Assembly (NCBI GenBank): GCA_025141675.1
Contig: CP081165.1
Location: forward strand, 14,446 to 78,445
Direction: 5' to 3'
DNA length: 64,000 nucleotides
Source: Rhodobacteraceae bacterium S2214
GTDB lineage: Bacteria; Pseudomonadota; Alphaproteobacteria; Rhodobacterales; Rhodobacteraceae
The position numbers were made by a program, and so were the translations under genes. Numbering within the stretch: the first letter of the stretch is position 1; the number at the start of each line of letters is the position of its first letter. The notes below the pieces were generated by a model. That model was not told where the DNA came from. It searched no databases and saw only the letters and a list, made by a program, of their open reading frames with translations. Below, piece by piece: positions 53,027-62,549 of this stretch.

Positions 53027-54963
53027 CCGTGCAGGATGATCTAGCCGCACTTGCCGATATCTGTGGCATCGTCCCGCATTTCTACGATCTTCAAGGCCAA
53101 CAATTACCAACATCACCTGAAACGCAACGTGCCTTGCTGGCGGCCAACGGGATTGATGTATCGACTGACGACGCAATCCAGTCGTCGCTGGCGCAATTGC
53201 GCTTTGACCGCGATGATCGGTGGTTTCCGGATGAAATCATCGTCGAAGCGGGTGTTGAGGCTTGGCAAAACTTTGGATTGGGCGCTGCGTGGGATATTCG
53301 TTTAGACGAAAGTGATGATATTCTTGTGTCGGGCGAACCGGATGATCAAATCACGGTGCCGCCGCTTGATCCGGGGATTTATACGCTAACTGCAACGGCA
53401 TCTGGCCGGACAGAGGTCATCACTGTCATCGCAGCCCCCAAGACATTGCCATCCGTTCCTGATTTGACCGGTGCTACGCGGCTTTGGGGCATGAACCTTG
53501 CGTTGTATGGGTTACGGTCAGAACGAAACGCAGGGCTGGGTGATTTTGCTGATCTTGGTGCTGTCGCACAGATTGCAGGCGGGCAGGGTGCTGATTTCGT
53601 TGGCATTAACCCACTGCATGCAATGGGGTATGCGGATCAGGCGGCGATTAGTCCTTATTCACCTTCGCATCGGGGTTATTTGAATACAGCTTGCATCGCG
53701 CTTGATGCGTTGCCCGGTGCTGGTGACGCGGGTGATTTCGCGGACTTGCGGGCGTCAGAAACGGTCGCTTACCAAGATCACAAACCGCGCCATGCGGCAG
53801 CGCTGGAAACGGCATTCACCACGTTCCTAACCAAAGCGGATCCGGCTGATGCACAAAGTTTTGCGGCCTTCCAATCCAACGGCGGCGACGATCTGCACAA
53901 GTTCGCCACCTTTGAGGCGCTCAGCGAAATTTATGGGCCTGACTGGCGCCAATGGCCTGATACGCCTGCTAATCCTGATCCCGCACGCGTAACATTTCAC
54001 ATGTGGTTGCAATGGGTCGCTGACCGGCAATTGTCGGACGCGCAGGCGCAGGCCAAAGCAGGGGGGATGGCGCTTGGGCTTTACCTTGACCTTGCGGTTG
54101 GGTCGCGGCGCGATGGTGCTGAAAGCTGGTGTGCACAAACCGCGATTGCACAGGGTGTGTCCATCGGGGCACCGCCTGATCACCTAAGCCCTGCAGGGCA
54201 GAACTGGGATTTGGCGGCGTTTGCGCCCCGCAAATTGAAAGCTGAACGATACCGGCCGTTGCGCCGGATTATCGCGCAAACCATTCGTCATGCAGGCATC
54301 ATCCGGATCGATCATGTTCTAGGCCTTAACCGCAGCTATTGGATTCCGGACGACGGCAGTCCGGGGGGCTACATTCACCAGCCGTTTGAAAGCCTGCTCG
54401 CCGTGATCAAGATCGAAGCAGCGCGGTACAATTGCGCGGTGATTGGCGAAGATCTTGGGCTGGTTCCTGACGGGTTCCGTGACACGATGCGTGCACACGG
54501 GTTCTACGGGTATTCCGTGTTGCAGTACGAAAAAGACGACTCTGGTGCGTTTCGTACTTCGGACGCTGTATCGGCACAGGTGCTGTCATGTTTTGCGACG
54601 CACGACACCCCGACCGTTAAAGGGTATGAGACAGGGCACGACATTGATTGGTGGGAAAACCTGTCGTGGGTTGATCGCGAGACCGCAAAAAACATGCGTG
54701 AGCAGCGTAAAGCAGACGTGTCCCGCTACACGGAAAACGGCGACTTTAGCACAAACGTCCATGGGATGCTGGCGGGGTCATCCGCTTGCTTGGCAGCTGT
54801 TCAATTGGACGATGTGTTAGGAGCGAAAGAAGCGCAGAACCTGCCCGGAACCATCGACGAGCACCCGAATTGGCGACGCAAATATGACATAGCGCTGGAA
54901 GACCTGAACGACGCCCCCGCATTAAATGCGATGGCTGCGTTGATGACAGGTGCGGGGCGCTAA
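53023..54963 (+). CDS. malQ: 4-alpha-glucanotransferase (amylomaltase)
   Basis: About 646 residues, GH77. Typical blocks are ADFVGINPLHAMGY, IIRIDHVLGLNRSYWIP (nucleophile Asp), GEDLGLVPDGFRDTM (acid/base Glu) and FATHDTPTVKGY. It rearranges the maltodextrins released by GlgX and GlgP. The canonical ATG is at 53023; a longer open frame upstream runs inside glgX and is not used. It is the last gene of the cassette, followed by a hairpin. Confidence 0.92.
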   Translation: MTVQDDLAALADICGIVPHFYDLQGQQLPTSPETQRALLAANGIDVSTDDAIQSSLAQLRFDRDDRWFPDEIIVEAGVEAWQNFGLGAAWDIRLDESDDILVSGEPDDQITVPPLDPGIYTLTATASGRTEVITVIAAPKTLPSVPDLTGATRLWGMNLALYGLRSERNAGLGDFADLGAVAQIAGGQGADFVGINPLHAMGYADQAAISPYSPSHRGYLNTACIALDALPGAGDAGDFADLRASETVAYQDHKPRHAAALETAFTTFLTKADPADAQSFAAFQSNGGDDLHKFATFEALSEIYGPDWRQWPDTPANPDPARVTFHMWLQWVADRQLSDAQAQAKAGGMALGLYLDLAVGSRRDGAESWCAQTAIAQGVSIGAPPDHLSPAGQNWDLAAFAPRKLKAERYRPLRRIIAQTIRHAGIIRIDHVLGLNRSYWIPDDGSPGGYIHQPFESLLAVIKIEAARYNCAVIGEDLGLVPDGFRDTMRAHGFYGYSVLQYEKDDSGAFRTSDAVSAQVLSCFATHDTPTVKGYETGHDIDWWENLSWVDRETAKNMREQRKADVSRYTENGDFSTNVHGMLAGSSACLAAVQLDDVLGAKEAQNLPGTIDEHPNWRRKYDIALEDLNDAPALNAMAALMTGAGR

Positions 54964-54978
54964 CCGGCTAAGAGCCGG
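54964..54978 (+). terminator. short hairpin after malQ
   Basis: CCGGCT-AAG-AGCCGG directly after the malQ stop, followed by GGCTTGATGTTAG. The stem is 6 bases and there is no clean T-run, so it is a weak candidate for the end of the glycogen transcript. Confidence 0.4.
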
Positions 54979-55045
54979 GGCTTGATGTTAGATTCACCAT
55001 GTTTTTATACGCAGGCGAGTTAGCGGTCGTTTCCTGTCAGATGAC

Positions 55046-56596
55046 TGTTGCGCAAAGTAGAAATGTCCCACTTGGCGGAGTTCGAGCATGGCTGGGCAGG
55101 GCGGAGACTTCACATATCGCAGCCCGGACTAGCCATGCGGGCGTTGTTATTCTGCTGCTGTCTGCGTAGCTTCCGCCTGTTTCTTTTTGGCTCTAATGGC
55201 CAGCTTTGAACTCCAACCTTCTGTGTTGCGCCGCCCGGTTGGCTCGTAGCGTGTGCGCTGTTTGCCAGCGCGGCGCTTTTTAGGAGCGGCCTTGTCCTGT
55301 TCAGCTTTGATGTGTTCAAGCACGGCACCTAGGCGCTTGTTCTCAGTGATGGCCGCATGTGTGACGCGCTGATCCTTGTCGAAGACGGTGTAAGGGATTG
55401 AAACGCCTTTCCATCGGATGTCCAAGCTGCCGTCTGGAAAGGCGAAGGTATCCACATATTTGCCCGGCAGATCGCGGGTGATCTCATTCTCGGCCAGGAT
55501 GATACGTTGGCGCTCATAGGAGAAGGCCAGTTGTTTGCTGACAAGCCGCTCGTCTCTGAAACAGAAGATGTCACGCAGACGATCCGGTTCGATGTTCATC
55601 GGACGGTGCAGGTTGTCGGCGCGACGGGGCACCTTTGCAAACTTGGCGTTATAGCGGTCCGTGAAGCCGGGCAGGAACGCATTCGCCTCCTCCATGTCTG
55701 AGATGCCTGCAAGCCTAAGTTCTTTAACCAAACGATCCTGCAAGGTGCGGTTGGCGCGTTCGACACGCCCTTTGGCCTGAGAGCTGTTTGCGCAGAGAAT
55801 CTCGATGTTTAACGCGTTCAAAGCCCGACCAAACTGGGTCATGCCGTGCCCTGATTTGGCCGACTGATTGGCGACACGAAACACTGTGTGTTTGTCAGAA
55901 TAGAACGCAACCGGCCGACCATGTGCTGCCAGATACAGATCCAGCGCTTCAAAGTAACTGAAGGTACTCTCAGAGGTCACAAACCGCAGTTGCATCAACG
56001 TACTGGTCGCATCGTCTATGAAAACGAGCAGAGTGCACGCTGGCCCGCGATTTTCGAACCAGCGATGATCTGAGCCATCAATCTGGATCAACTCGCCAAA
56101 GCATTCCCGGCGCAATCTGGGCTGATGGAATGTGCGACGTTGTTTGCGTGACAACCAGATTCCAGCGTCCTGCATCAACTTGCGAAGCGTCTCACGGGAT
56201 ACCTTCAGACCGTGATCCTCGGCCAGCTTCTCAGCTGCAAAGGTTGGCCCAAAGTCGATGTAGTTCTCTTTGACCAGCGTCACAGCAAACTCAAGCACCG
56301 CAGGATCAATACTGTTGTTCGATCTTCGGCCACGCGCTTTGTGACGGATCACTGCTGGGCCTTCTGCCTGGAAACTCTTCAACAGCCGATGGACTTGTCG
56401 TCGGCTCAGTCCCAGAACATTTGCCGCTGTCACTGCCGTCATCCGGCCTTGTGTCACTTGGCTCAGTACTTCTATGCGGTTCAGCTCGCGTTCGCTCATG
56501 ATCACCAATCCCACGGCCACACTCCAATCCTGCTTCAACAGGGAAGTGTGACACTTCTACTTTGCAGATGTGAGACATTCTAACTTTGCAGCGACA
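55046..56596 (-). mobile_element. ISNCY-like insertion sequence
   Basis: About 1550 bases with one transposase. The left end TGTTGCGCAAAGTAGAAATG and the complement of the right end TGTCGCTGCAAAGTTAGAAT agree closely over about 26 bases, with one indel, and both start TGT. A second, internal copy of the right-end motif (TCTGCAAAGTAGAAGTGTCA on the minus strand) lies about 25 bases further in, so the exact ends are uncertain. No clear direct target duplication is seen at the edges. It sits between the glycogen cassette and the type VI secretion locus. Confidence 0.75.
55147..56499 (-). CDS. ISNCY family transposase
   Basis: About 450 residues. The N-terminal helix-turn-helix reads MTAVTAANVLGLSRRQVHRL, and the DDE integrase core has IQIDGSDHRWFE, LVFIDDATSTLMQLRFV and the C-terminal Glu in SSQAKGRVERANRTLQDRLV. 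The C-terminus is basic. The ATG at 56499 (MSERELNRIEV) is preferred over an upstream ATG. The frame is intact, so the element may still be active. Confidence 0.88.
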   Translation of the reverse strand: MSERELNRIEVLSQVTQGRMTAVTAANVLGLSRRQVHRLLKSFQAEGPAVIRHKARGRRSNNSIDPAVLEFAVTLVKENYIDFGPTFAAEKLAEDHGLKVSRETLRKLMQDAGIWLSRKQRRTFHQPRLRRECFGELIQIDGSDHRWFENRGPACTLLVFIDDATSTLMQLRFVTSESTFSYFEALDLYLAAHGRPVAFYSDKHTVFRVANQSAKSGHGMTQFGRALNALNIEILCANSSQAKGRVERANRTLQDRLVKELRLAGISDMEEANAFLPGFTDRYNAKFAKVPRRADNLHRPMNIEPDRLRDIFCFRDERLVSKQLAFSYERQRIILAENEITRDLPGKYVDTFAFPDGSLDIRWKGVSIPYTVFDKDQRVTHAAITENKRLGAVLEHIKAEQDKAAPKKRRAGKQRTRYEPTGRRNTEGWSSKLAIRAKKKQAEATQTAAE

Positions 56597-56716
56597 ATAC
56601 TTGGCAGATAATGTGAATTATGTTCATTCGTGCTGTGTTCAATTGACCCTGCCGATGTATGCAAAGCGACATGTCATGCTTTAACCTTCTTGACGTGTAC
56701 GTGTGAAAACGAAAAC

Positions 56717-57370
56717 ATGTCATGGTATAGTTCATTAGGCCCTAACAACGGACCGATCCATTTTATGTCATTTCAAGATATTACTGCGGTACCCCTTGAT
56801 GATTCCGACAAAACGCGACCGCCAAGTGCGTCGTTGCGGTTTCAGGAATTGACCGACCTTTATGCAGGTATTCCGCAGATTGCTGAAGTGACCCAGCAAC
56901 GCCCGCGCCCACCAGAAGACACGTACGATTTCATGTGGCGGTTGCGGCGGTCCGAGACGCCGGAAGATGCGATTACGCTGACCGCTTTTGCGTTCGTTCC
57001 AAAGATGGCGATCTGGTGGGGCCATGAATGTTTGCGCACGATGCCCGAAATTCTGACCCCTGCGGACCACCATTTCATGGAAGGCGTCGGCCGTTGGTTG
57101 GGCGACCCTTCCAGAGAGAATCGGCACAAGCTGATGAAGGACGCATTGTGGAGCCCTGATCGTGTGCCCGGCATGTATCTTGCGTTGGCTGTCGGGTGGT
57201 CCGGCGGGGCGATTGCACCGAATGATCCGGCCAGCCCACCACTTCACCGTGCACCGCGTGCTTTAAATACAGCCGTGTTGTCGTGTTTGGCACAAACCGC
57301 GACAAGTCGTCGTCAAATCTACTACGCGCACTTTATGGACGTGGCACAATCACTGTTTAGGGTGTATTGA
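56717..57370 (+). CDS. type VI secretion-associated hypothetical protein (possible DUF6931)
   Basis: About 217 residues, soluble, with no signal peptide. The blocks FVPKMAIWWGHECLRTM and LALAVGWSGGAIAPNDP look like the DUF6931 type that accompanies type VI secretion genes in some proteobacteria; this is recognised by pattern only. The start is not certain: no good ribosome site is seen before 56717, and 56765 is an alternative. It is the first gene after the insertion sequence and lies 34 bases before the FHA gene. Confidence 0.55.
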   Translation: MSWYSSLGPNNGPIHFMSFQDITAVPLDDSDKTRPPSASLRFQELTDLYAGIPQIAEVTQQRPRPPEDTYDFMWRLRRSETPEDAITLTAFAFVPKMAIWWGHECLRTMPEILTPADHHFMEGVGRWLGDPSRENRHKLMKDALWSPDRVPGMYLALAVGWSGGAIAPNDPASPPLHRAPRALNTAVLSCLAQTATSRRQIYYAHFMDVAQSLFRVY

Positions 57371-57404
57371 TCTGGCCTGAACGTGGTCTAACTCCTTGGG
57401 TGAT

Positions 57405-58775
57405 ATGTCTCTTACTTTGCGCATCGACAATTATGATAAGCTGAGCGACGGCGGTCCTGTGTCCTTTGTGGTCACAGAACGCGGCGCACAGATTGGCCGG
57501 TCTACTGCAATGGATTGGACATTGCCGGACCCGGATCGTCATATTTCGAGCCATCATTTTGATATCACGTTTGAGAACGGTCAGTACTTTCTGACGGACA
57601 CCTCAACAAACGGTTTGTTCATGGATGGCAGCCGTCACAGGCTAGCGGCACCGCATCCCTTGCAAAACGGTCAGCGGTTTCAAGTTGGGCATTATTACAT
57701 CGTCGTTGATCTTGGCGCTGCGGCACAGCCAGCAGCCCCGTCGATGCCGCCTGCTGCCGCTCCTGCATCGAATGCATTTGCTGCTGACGCGGACCCTTGG
57801 GCGATTGGTGGCGGTCCTGCTACCCCGATCAATCCGAACCCGACACCGCAACGCAATCCGTTCGATGACTTTGCTGGCGAATTCTTGGTGAACCCGACGC
57901 CATCAGCGCCGCCACCACAACCGGCTGCTCCCGTAGCCCCGCCGCCCGCTGCGTCAGAAGCCGCATCCGGGTCGCCATTTGGTCAGGCACCTGCATCATC
58001 TGGATCGCCGTTTTCCAGCCCGCCGATTGCCACGCCACCAGCCGCTGCACCAATGGGCGTGCCTGCCGCGGCCCCGCCGCCAAGCGGGATCGCGCAGCCA
58101 CCGGTGCCGTCATTCACACCGCCGCCACAACCGGCTGCAGCCCCTGCCGCGGTACCCGGCCTACAGCAATCGCCGATGTCTATCGCGCCGACCTCTGGCG
58201 GGTCGAACTTCATGAAAGCGTTCTGCGAAGGCGCGGGCCTACCTGCGGATTTCGGGGATAGCGCCGATCAAGAAGCCTTCGCGCGCGAATTGGGCCGCAG
58301 CATGCGGGTTATCAGCCAAGAACTGATGTCCATGTTGCAGGACCGCGCATCTGCCAAGCAGTTCACCAAGGGTGGTGAACGCACGATGATGGGTGCCGCC
58401 GAAAACAACCCGCTGAAATTCCTGCCCGATGCGGTGCAGGCGCTTGAAGTCATGTACATGAAACCCCGCCCCGGCTTTATGGCTGGTGGTAAGGGGATCG
58501 AAACCGCGCTGTCGGATGTGCGTAAACACCAGATGGCGGTTTTCGCGGCGATCCAGCCTGCCTTGCTCAAGCTGCTTGAAGATCTCGCGCCTGAATCCAT
58601 CGACGCAGATACAGGCGGTGGCCTGCTGGGTGGCAGCGGCAAACGCAAGGCGTGGGACACATATGTTGAACGCTGGGATGCGAAGGTTGATGAAAACGAA
58701 AACGGGATGTTGGGCGCGTTCCTGAAACACTTTGCCGAAAGCTACGTCGCTGCGGTCAAATCTTCTCAGGGTTGA
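57405..58775 (+). CDS. tagH: type VI secretion system-associated FHA domain protein TagH
   Basis: 456 residues. The N-terminal FHA domain has GAQIGRSTAMDWTLPDPDRHISSHHFDI (phosphothreonine recognition) and STNGLFMDG. A Pro/Ala-rich linker of about 150 residues follows, then the TagH C-terminal domain (FMKAFCEGAGLPADF, NPLKFLPDAVQALEVMY). TagH serves threonine-phosphorylation control of type VI secretion where the PpkA/PppA kinase pair exists. None of those is in this part of the locus. It is followed by 172 bases before tssA. Confidence 0.9.
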   Translation: MSLTLRIDNYDKLSDGGPVSFVVTERGAQIGRSTAMDWTLPDPDRHISSHHFDITFENGQYFLTDTSTNGLFMDGSRHRLAAPHPLQNGQRFQVGHYYIVVDLGAAAQPAAPSMPPAAAPASNAFAADADPWAIGGGPATPINPNPTPQRNPFDDFAGEFLVNPTPSAPPPQPAAPVAPPPAASEAASGSPFGQAPASSGSPFSSPPIATPPAAAPMGVPAAAPPPSGIAQPPVPSFTPPPQPAAAPAAVPGLQQSPMSIAPTSGGSNFMKAFCEGAGLPADFGDSADQEAFARELGRSMRVISQELMSMLQDRASAKQFTKGGERTMMGAAENNPLKFLPDAVQALEVMYMKPRPGFMAGGKGIETALSDVRKHQMAVFAAIQPALLKLLEDLAPESIDADTGGGLLGGSGKRKAWDTYVERWDAKVDENENGMLGAFLKHFAESYVAAVKSSQG

Positions 58776-58859
58776 ACATGACGCGGGAACGCCCGACGCG
58801 TGAATTTTCTTCCGGAATACCTGACTTGACGTTTGGGCACCTGAAGGTCACGATCTAGC

Positions 58860-58894
58860 CATAATGTCGTTGGAATTATTCGCATAATGTCGTT
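58860..58894 (+). repeat. direct repeat upstream of tssA
   Basis: The 12-mer CATAATGTCGTT occurs at 58860-58871 and again at 58883-58894, 23 bases apart, in the tagH-tssA gap 54 bases before the tssA start. It is a possible regulator binding pair controlling the tssA-led unit. Confidence 0.5.
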
Positions 58895-58947
58895 TGAAAC
58901 GTGTAACTATTTTTGTTTGTGTACCTGCCTAAGGGGGTTGGCTGTCT

Positions 58948-60306
58948 ATGCTTGATTGGTTGAAAGACCCTGTTTCGGATGATGCGCCTTGCGGCCCCGA
59001 TCTGGAAAGCACGGACGACGGACCGTTTCTCGATTATTATTACGAAGCCGAATCCCGCATGCCGGAACGGTTTTACATCCCTGCCGTTGAATCAGGTGGG
59101 GTGGTCACTAAGCCGGCATGGTTGTTCGATCGTAAAACGGTCGCACACAAAGAAGAACTCGCCGAGATTACCAAGCTGTTACAACGGACCCGCGATCTGC
59201 GGTTGTTGTCGCTGCTGGCCCGCTTCATGGTGCTGGCCGGACGGTTGCCGGATTATGCAGAAGCGCTGGTCGGCATTGCAGATGTGCTGGAAACTTTCCC
59301 GGACGATGTGCACCCAAAAGATGTCGCGGATCGTCGCGGCGCCCTTGAAGAATTGGGCAGCAACGTGTCCGTCGTGTTCCCGCTGCAGTACGCTGAAATT
59401 GCCGGACCGGGTGAGGTCAGCTTGCGTCGCCAGCTGGTCGCACTTGGCACCGCTAACCCCCGCGCTGGCGAAGACGGGTTGAACACTGGCAAGCTGACAA
59501 GTGAAATTGCAGCGCCCGGAAACCGTAAATATGTCGAAGAAGCGCACGCTGCTTTGAACACTGCATTGGCCGCGATGGCGCGGATCAGAAGTGCGTGCTT
59601 GCGCAACGATATGAACCCGTTCAATCCAGCTATTGAACCGGCTGAATTGGCCGTCAAAGAAATGCTTGGCATCATCCAGTCAGGCCGCCCTGATTTGGCA
59701 CCTTGGACCGCTGATGGCGATGCGCCTGTTGGCGAAGATGTTGCCGAAGGTGGCGACGAAGATGCGGGTGATGGTGCTGACGGTGATGCACCGGTCAGTG
59801 CAGCAAAACCGGCAATGGTCGCGGCCGCTGTAGTCACGAAAATTCCGAATCGCGCCGCTGCTTTGGCGACAATTAAGGCGATTGAAGGCTATTTTGCGAC
59901 GCACGAGCCGTCTTCACCAGCTTTGCTTCTTGTGACGCAATCCCGACTCTTGTTTGGGAAACCTCTGGTAGAAGCGTTGGAAACGTTGTTGCCAGCACAC
60001 GCTGGACGTGCGGCAATTGACTTTGGCGCGGAAACTGGTTTCGTTTTGGACATGGGGCGTTTGAAGATGCTGGCCGGAGAAGCCGTATCACAAGCGCAAG
60101 ACACAAGCGGCGAAGATGCTGGCCCACCACCCGAGGTGAACAGCCGCAGCGACGTTGCAGGGCATTTGTCGGCCCTAGAAGAATTTTACCGGGCACGTGA
60201 ACCGGCAAGTCCTATTCCGGTTCTACTTTTCCGGGCAAGGACTTATTTAGAAAAGGATTTCTCGTCGATTGTAACAGAAATAATACCTGCGAAAGTTGAC
60301 GAATGA
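58948..60306 (+). CDS. tssA: type VI secretion system protein TssA
   Basis: 452 residues. The N-terminal ImpA domain is visible: DDAPCGPDLESTDDGPFLDYY, then VVTKPAW...KEELAEITKLLQRTRDLRLLSLLARFM, and the ImpA C-terminal blocks (PASPIPVLLFRARTYLEKDFSSIV). An acidic Gly/Asp-rich linker lies in the middle (about 255-280). TssA caps and primes tail-sheath assembly. It leads tssB, tssC, hcp, tssE, tssF on the same strand. Confidence 0.92.
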   Translation: MLDWLKDPVSDDAPCGPDLESTDDGPFLDYYYEAESRMPERFYIPAVESGGVVTKPAWLFDRKTVAHKEELAEITKLLQRTRDLRLLSLLARFMVLAGRLPDYAEALVGIADVLETFPDDVHPKDVADRRGALEELGSNVSVVFPLQYAEIAGPGEVSLRRQLVALGTANPRAGEDGLNTGKLTSEIAAPGNRKYVEEAHAALNTALAAMARIRSACLRNDMNPFNPAIEPAELAVKEMLGIIQSGRPDLAPWTADGDAPVGEDVAEGGDEDAGDGADGDAPVSAAKPAMVAAAVVTKIPNRAAALATIKAIEGYFATHEPSSPALLLVTQSRLLFGKPLVEALETLLPAHAGRAAIDFGAETGFVLDMGRLKMLAGEAVSQAQDTSGEDAGPPPEVNSRSDVAGHLSALEEFYRAREPASPIPVLLFRARTYLEKDFSSIVTEIIPAKVDE

Positions 60307-60405
60307 ATGTAGACTCAACCGCAAAGGTATGGGTAGGTTAAGGGGCGTAGCGAAATTGGCCATAAGAATGCCAACTAGAGCACGCAATATTGGGAGTACG
60401 ACACT

Positions 60406-60933
60406 ATGGCATCAGATTCAGCATCCGGCTTTCTGAAACGGAACCGCCCACCACGGGTGAACATTTCATACGCGGATCCGTATGATTCGGAGAAAATGGT
60501 TGAGCTGCCGTTCATGATGGGTGTGATGGCGGATTTGTCCGGCAACGCGTCACCGATTGAAAAAGATCCTGTGGCAGACCGTGATTTCACTGACGTCACC
60601 AATTCGACGCTGGATGACTACGTGAACTCTGTGAAGCCGGGCCTGTCGTTCAACGTTGAAAACACATTGGACCCAGACAGCACTGACCGTCTTGGTGTGA
60701 ACCTCGAGTTCTCGAAGATGTCAGACTTTGGTCCTGCGGAAATTGCCCGTCAGGTGCCTGCGCTGAACAAGCTTTTGGAAGCACGTGAACAGCTGGCCAA
60801 CCTTGCCCGCTACATGAACGGTAAATCCAAAGCGCAAGATCACATTCGTGCATTGCTTGACGATCCAGACCTGATGGCCGCACTTGCAGCCCGGTCCGGT
60901 GGCGACGACGAAGACGAAGCAAAAGAAGAGTAA
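60406..60933 (+). CDS. tssB: type VI secretion contractile sheath small subunit TssB
   Basis: 175 residues. The family opening is RNRPPRVNISYADPYDSEKM, followed by ELPFMMGVMADLSGNA and the sheath core ENTLDPDSTDRLGVNLEF. With TssC it forms the contractile sheath. The C-terminal acidic tail has DDEDEAKEE. It lies 61 bases before tssC, and its start is 100 bases after tssA. Confidence 0.95.
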   Translation: MASDSASGFLKRNRPPRVNISYADPYDSEKMVELPFMMGVMADLSGNASPIEKDPVADRDFTDVTNSTLDDYVNSVKPGLSFNVENTLDPDSTDRLGVNLEFSKMSDFGPAEIARQVPALNKLLEAREQLANLARYMNGKSKAQDHIRALLDDPDLMAALAARSGGDDEDEAKEE

Positions 60934-60994
60934 GCATTCATCCGACGCGTGCAGGCCGACGGGCCGCACCTTACTGGATAGCAGGGATAGATAG

Positions 60995-62485
60995 ATGGCA
61001 AACGACGCAACACAAGCAGAAGACCAGGTCGCCGGTGGCGGACTTAGCGAACTCGACGAGTTCTCGGACATTCTGAAACAAACGATTAAACCACGCTCTG
61101 AAGAAGCGGCTTCCGAAGTAGACAGCGCTGTTGTCACGCTTGTGAAAGAAGCCATGGGTGACAGCAGCCTTGTTTCCGAAGACATCATCGATACGATCCA
61201 AGGCATGCTGGCCAAGATCGACGAAAAACTGACGTCTCAGGTTAACAAGATCATTCACGCGCAAGAGTACCAAGAACTCGAAAGCGCATGGCGTGGTCTG
61301 GCCTACACGGTCAACAACTCTGAAACAGACGCGTCTTTGCGTGTGAACGTGATGAACGTTTCCAAAGACGAACTGAAATCAGAATTGCGTCGCTATCCCG
61401 GTGCCAAGTGGGACAAATCCCCGCTGTTCACCAAGATTTACGAACAAGAATTCGGTACCATGGGCGGTAAGCCTTACGGCACGCTGATCGGTGATTTCCA
61501 ATTCGACCATTCCACAGGTGACGTTGGCCTGCTACGTGATCTGGGCAAGATTGCTGCTGCGGCACAAGCGCCGTTCATCACATCAGCGGCCCCTGGCCTG
61601 CTCGGCATGGACAACTGGAACGAAATGCCAAACCCGCAGGATTTGGGCGAAATCTTTGAAACGCCTGATTATGCTGCTTGGAATGGCCTGCGTGACAGCG
61701 AAAATTCGCGTTATGTTGCGATGACATTGCCACGTGTTCTGTCCCGCGAACCTTACAGCCAAGATTCCAACTCTGTTGTTGAAGAATTCAACTTCGAGGA
61801 AGAAACAGACGGCCACGAAGGTAACATGTACGCTTGGATGAACTCAGCCCACGCAATGGCTGTGAACATCAACCGCGCGCACAAAGAACACGGTTGGACC
61901 GTTCAAATCCGTGGTGTTCAGTCCGGTGGTGAGGTGATGAACCTGCCAACGCACACGTTCGACACGGGCGATGGTTCCAAAGAAATGAAAATCCCGACAG
62001 AGGTGTCCATCACCGACCGTCGTGAGGGTGAATTGTCCAAAGCCGGCTTGATCGGTTTGGTTCACCGCAAACACACAGACAAAGCGGCCTTCATTGGTGC
62101 GCAGTCCCTATACCGGCCGAAAAAGTTCACTGACGAACTGGCGACAGCGTCTGACAATATGTCATCACGCATCCCGTACATGTTCGCGGTGTCCCGCTTC
62201 AGCCATTACCTCAAGTGTATGGTTCGCGACAAAATCGGGACATCCCCCGATAAGTCCCAGCTTGAGAAAGACCTTCAGACTTGGATCAACAAGTATGTGA
62301 CCGCTAACCCGGCCACAGCGACGGAAAAAGAGAAAGCGCTTAAGCCTCTCGCCGCCGCAACTGTCCAAGTTATCGAAGACGAGGAGAACCCCGGTTACTA
62401 CATGGGTAAGTTTTTCTTGAAGCCGCACTTCCAAATGGAAGGAATGGATATCGGCATGTCGCTCGTATCCAAATTGCCTGGCTAA
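60995..62485 (+). CDS. tssC: type VI secretion contractile sheath large subunit TssC
   Basis: 496 residues, full length. Conserved segments are HAQEYQELESAWRGLAYTVN, GKPYGTLIGDFQFDHS, the VLSREPY block and the C-terminal KLPG. It co-assembles with TssB in the sheath. A short gap of 64 bases leads to hcp. Confidence 0.96.
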   Translation: MANDATQAEDQVAGGGLSELDEFSDILKQTIKPRSEEAASEVDSAVVTLVKEAMGDSSLVSEDIIDTIQGMLAKIDEKLTSQVNKIIHAQEYQELESAWRGLAYTVNNSETDASLRVNVMNVSKDELKSELRRYPGAKWDKSPLFTKIYEQEFGTMGGKPYGTLIGDFQFDHSTGDVGLLRDLGKIAAAAQAPFITSAAPGLLGMDNWNEMPNPQDLGEIFETPDYAAWNGLRDSENSRYVAMTLPRVLSREPYSQDSNSVVEEFNFEEETDGHEGNMYAWMNSAHAMAVNINRAHKEHGWTVQIRGVQSGGEVMNLPTHTFDTGDGSKEMKIPTEVSITDRREGELSKAGLIGLVHRKHTDKAAFIGAQSLYRPKKFTDELATASDNMSSRIPYMFAVSRFSHYLKCMVRDKIGTSPDKSQLEKDLQTWINKYVTANPATATEKEKALKPLAAATVQVIEDEENPGYYMGKFFLKPHFQMEGMDIGMSLVSKLPG

Positions 62486-62549
62486 AACTTAACTGTAGAA
62501 ACTGCCGGTACGCAATTTCGCAACCGGCGTCTTAAATAGGAGAAAGATT

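Noticed and set aside
55030..56610. Target site duplication of the insertion sequence
   Set aside because: The bases at both edges (GATGAC and ATACTTGG) do not repeat at the chosen ends; only short non-adjacent matches such as CAGAT are seen.
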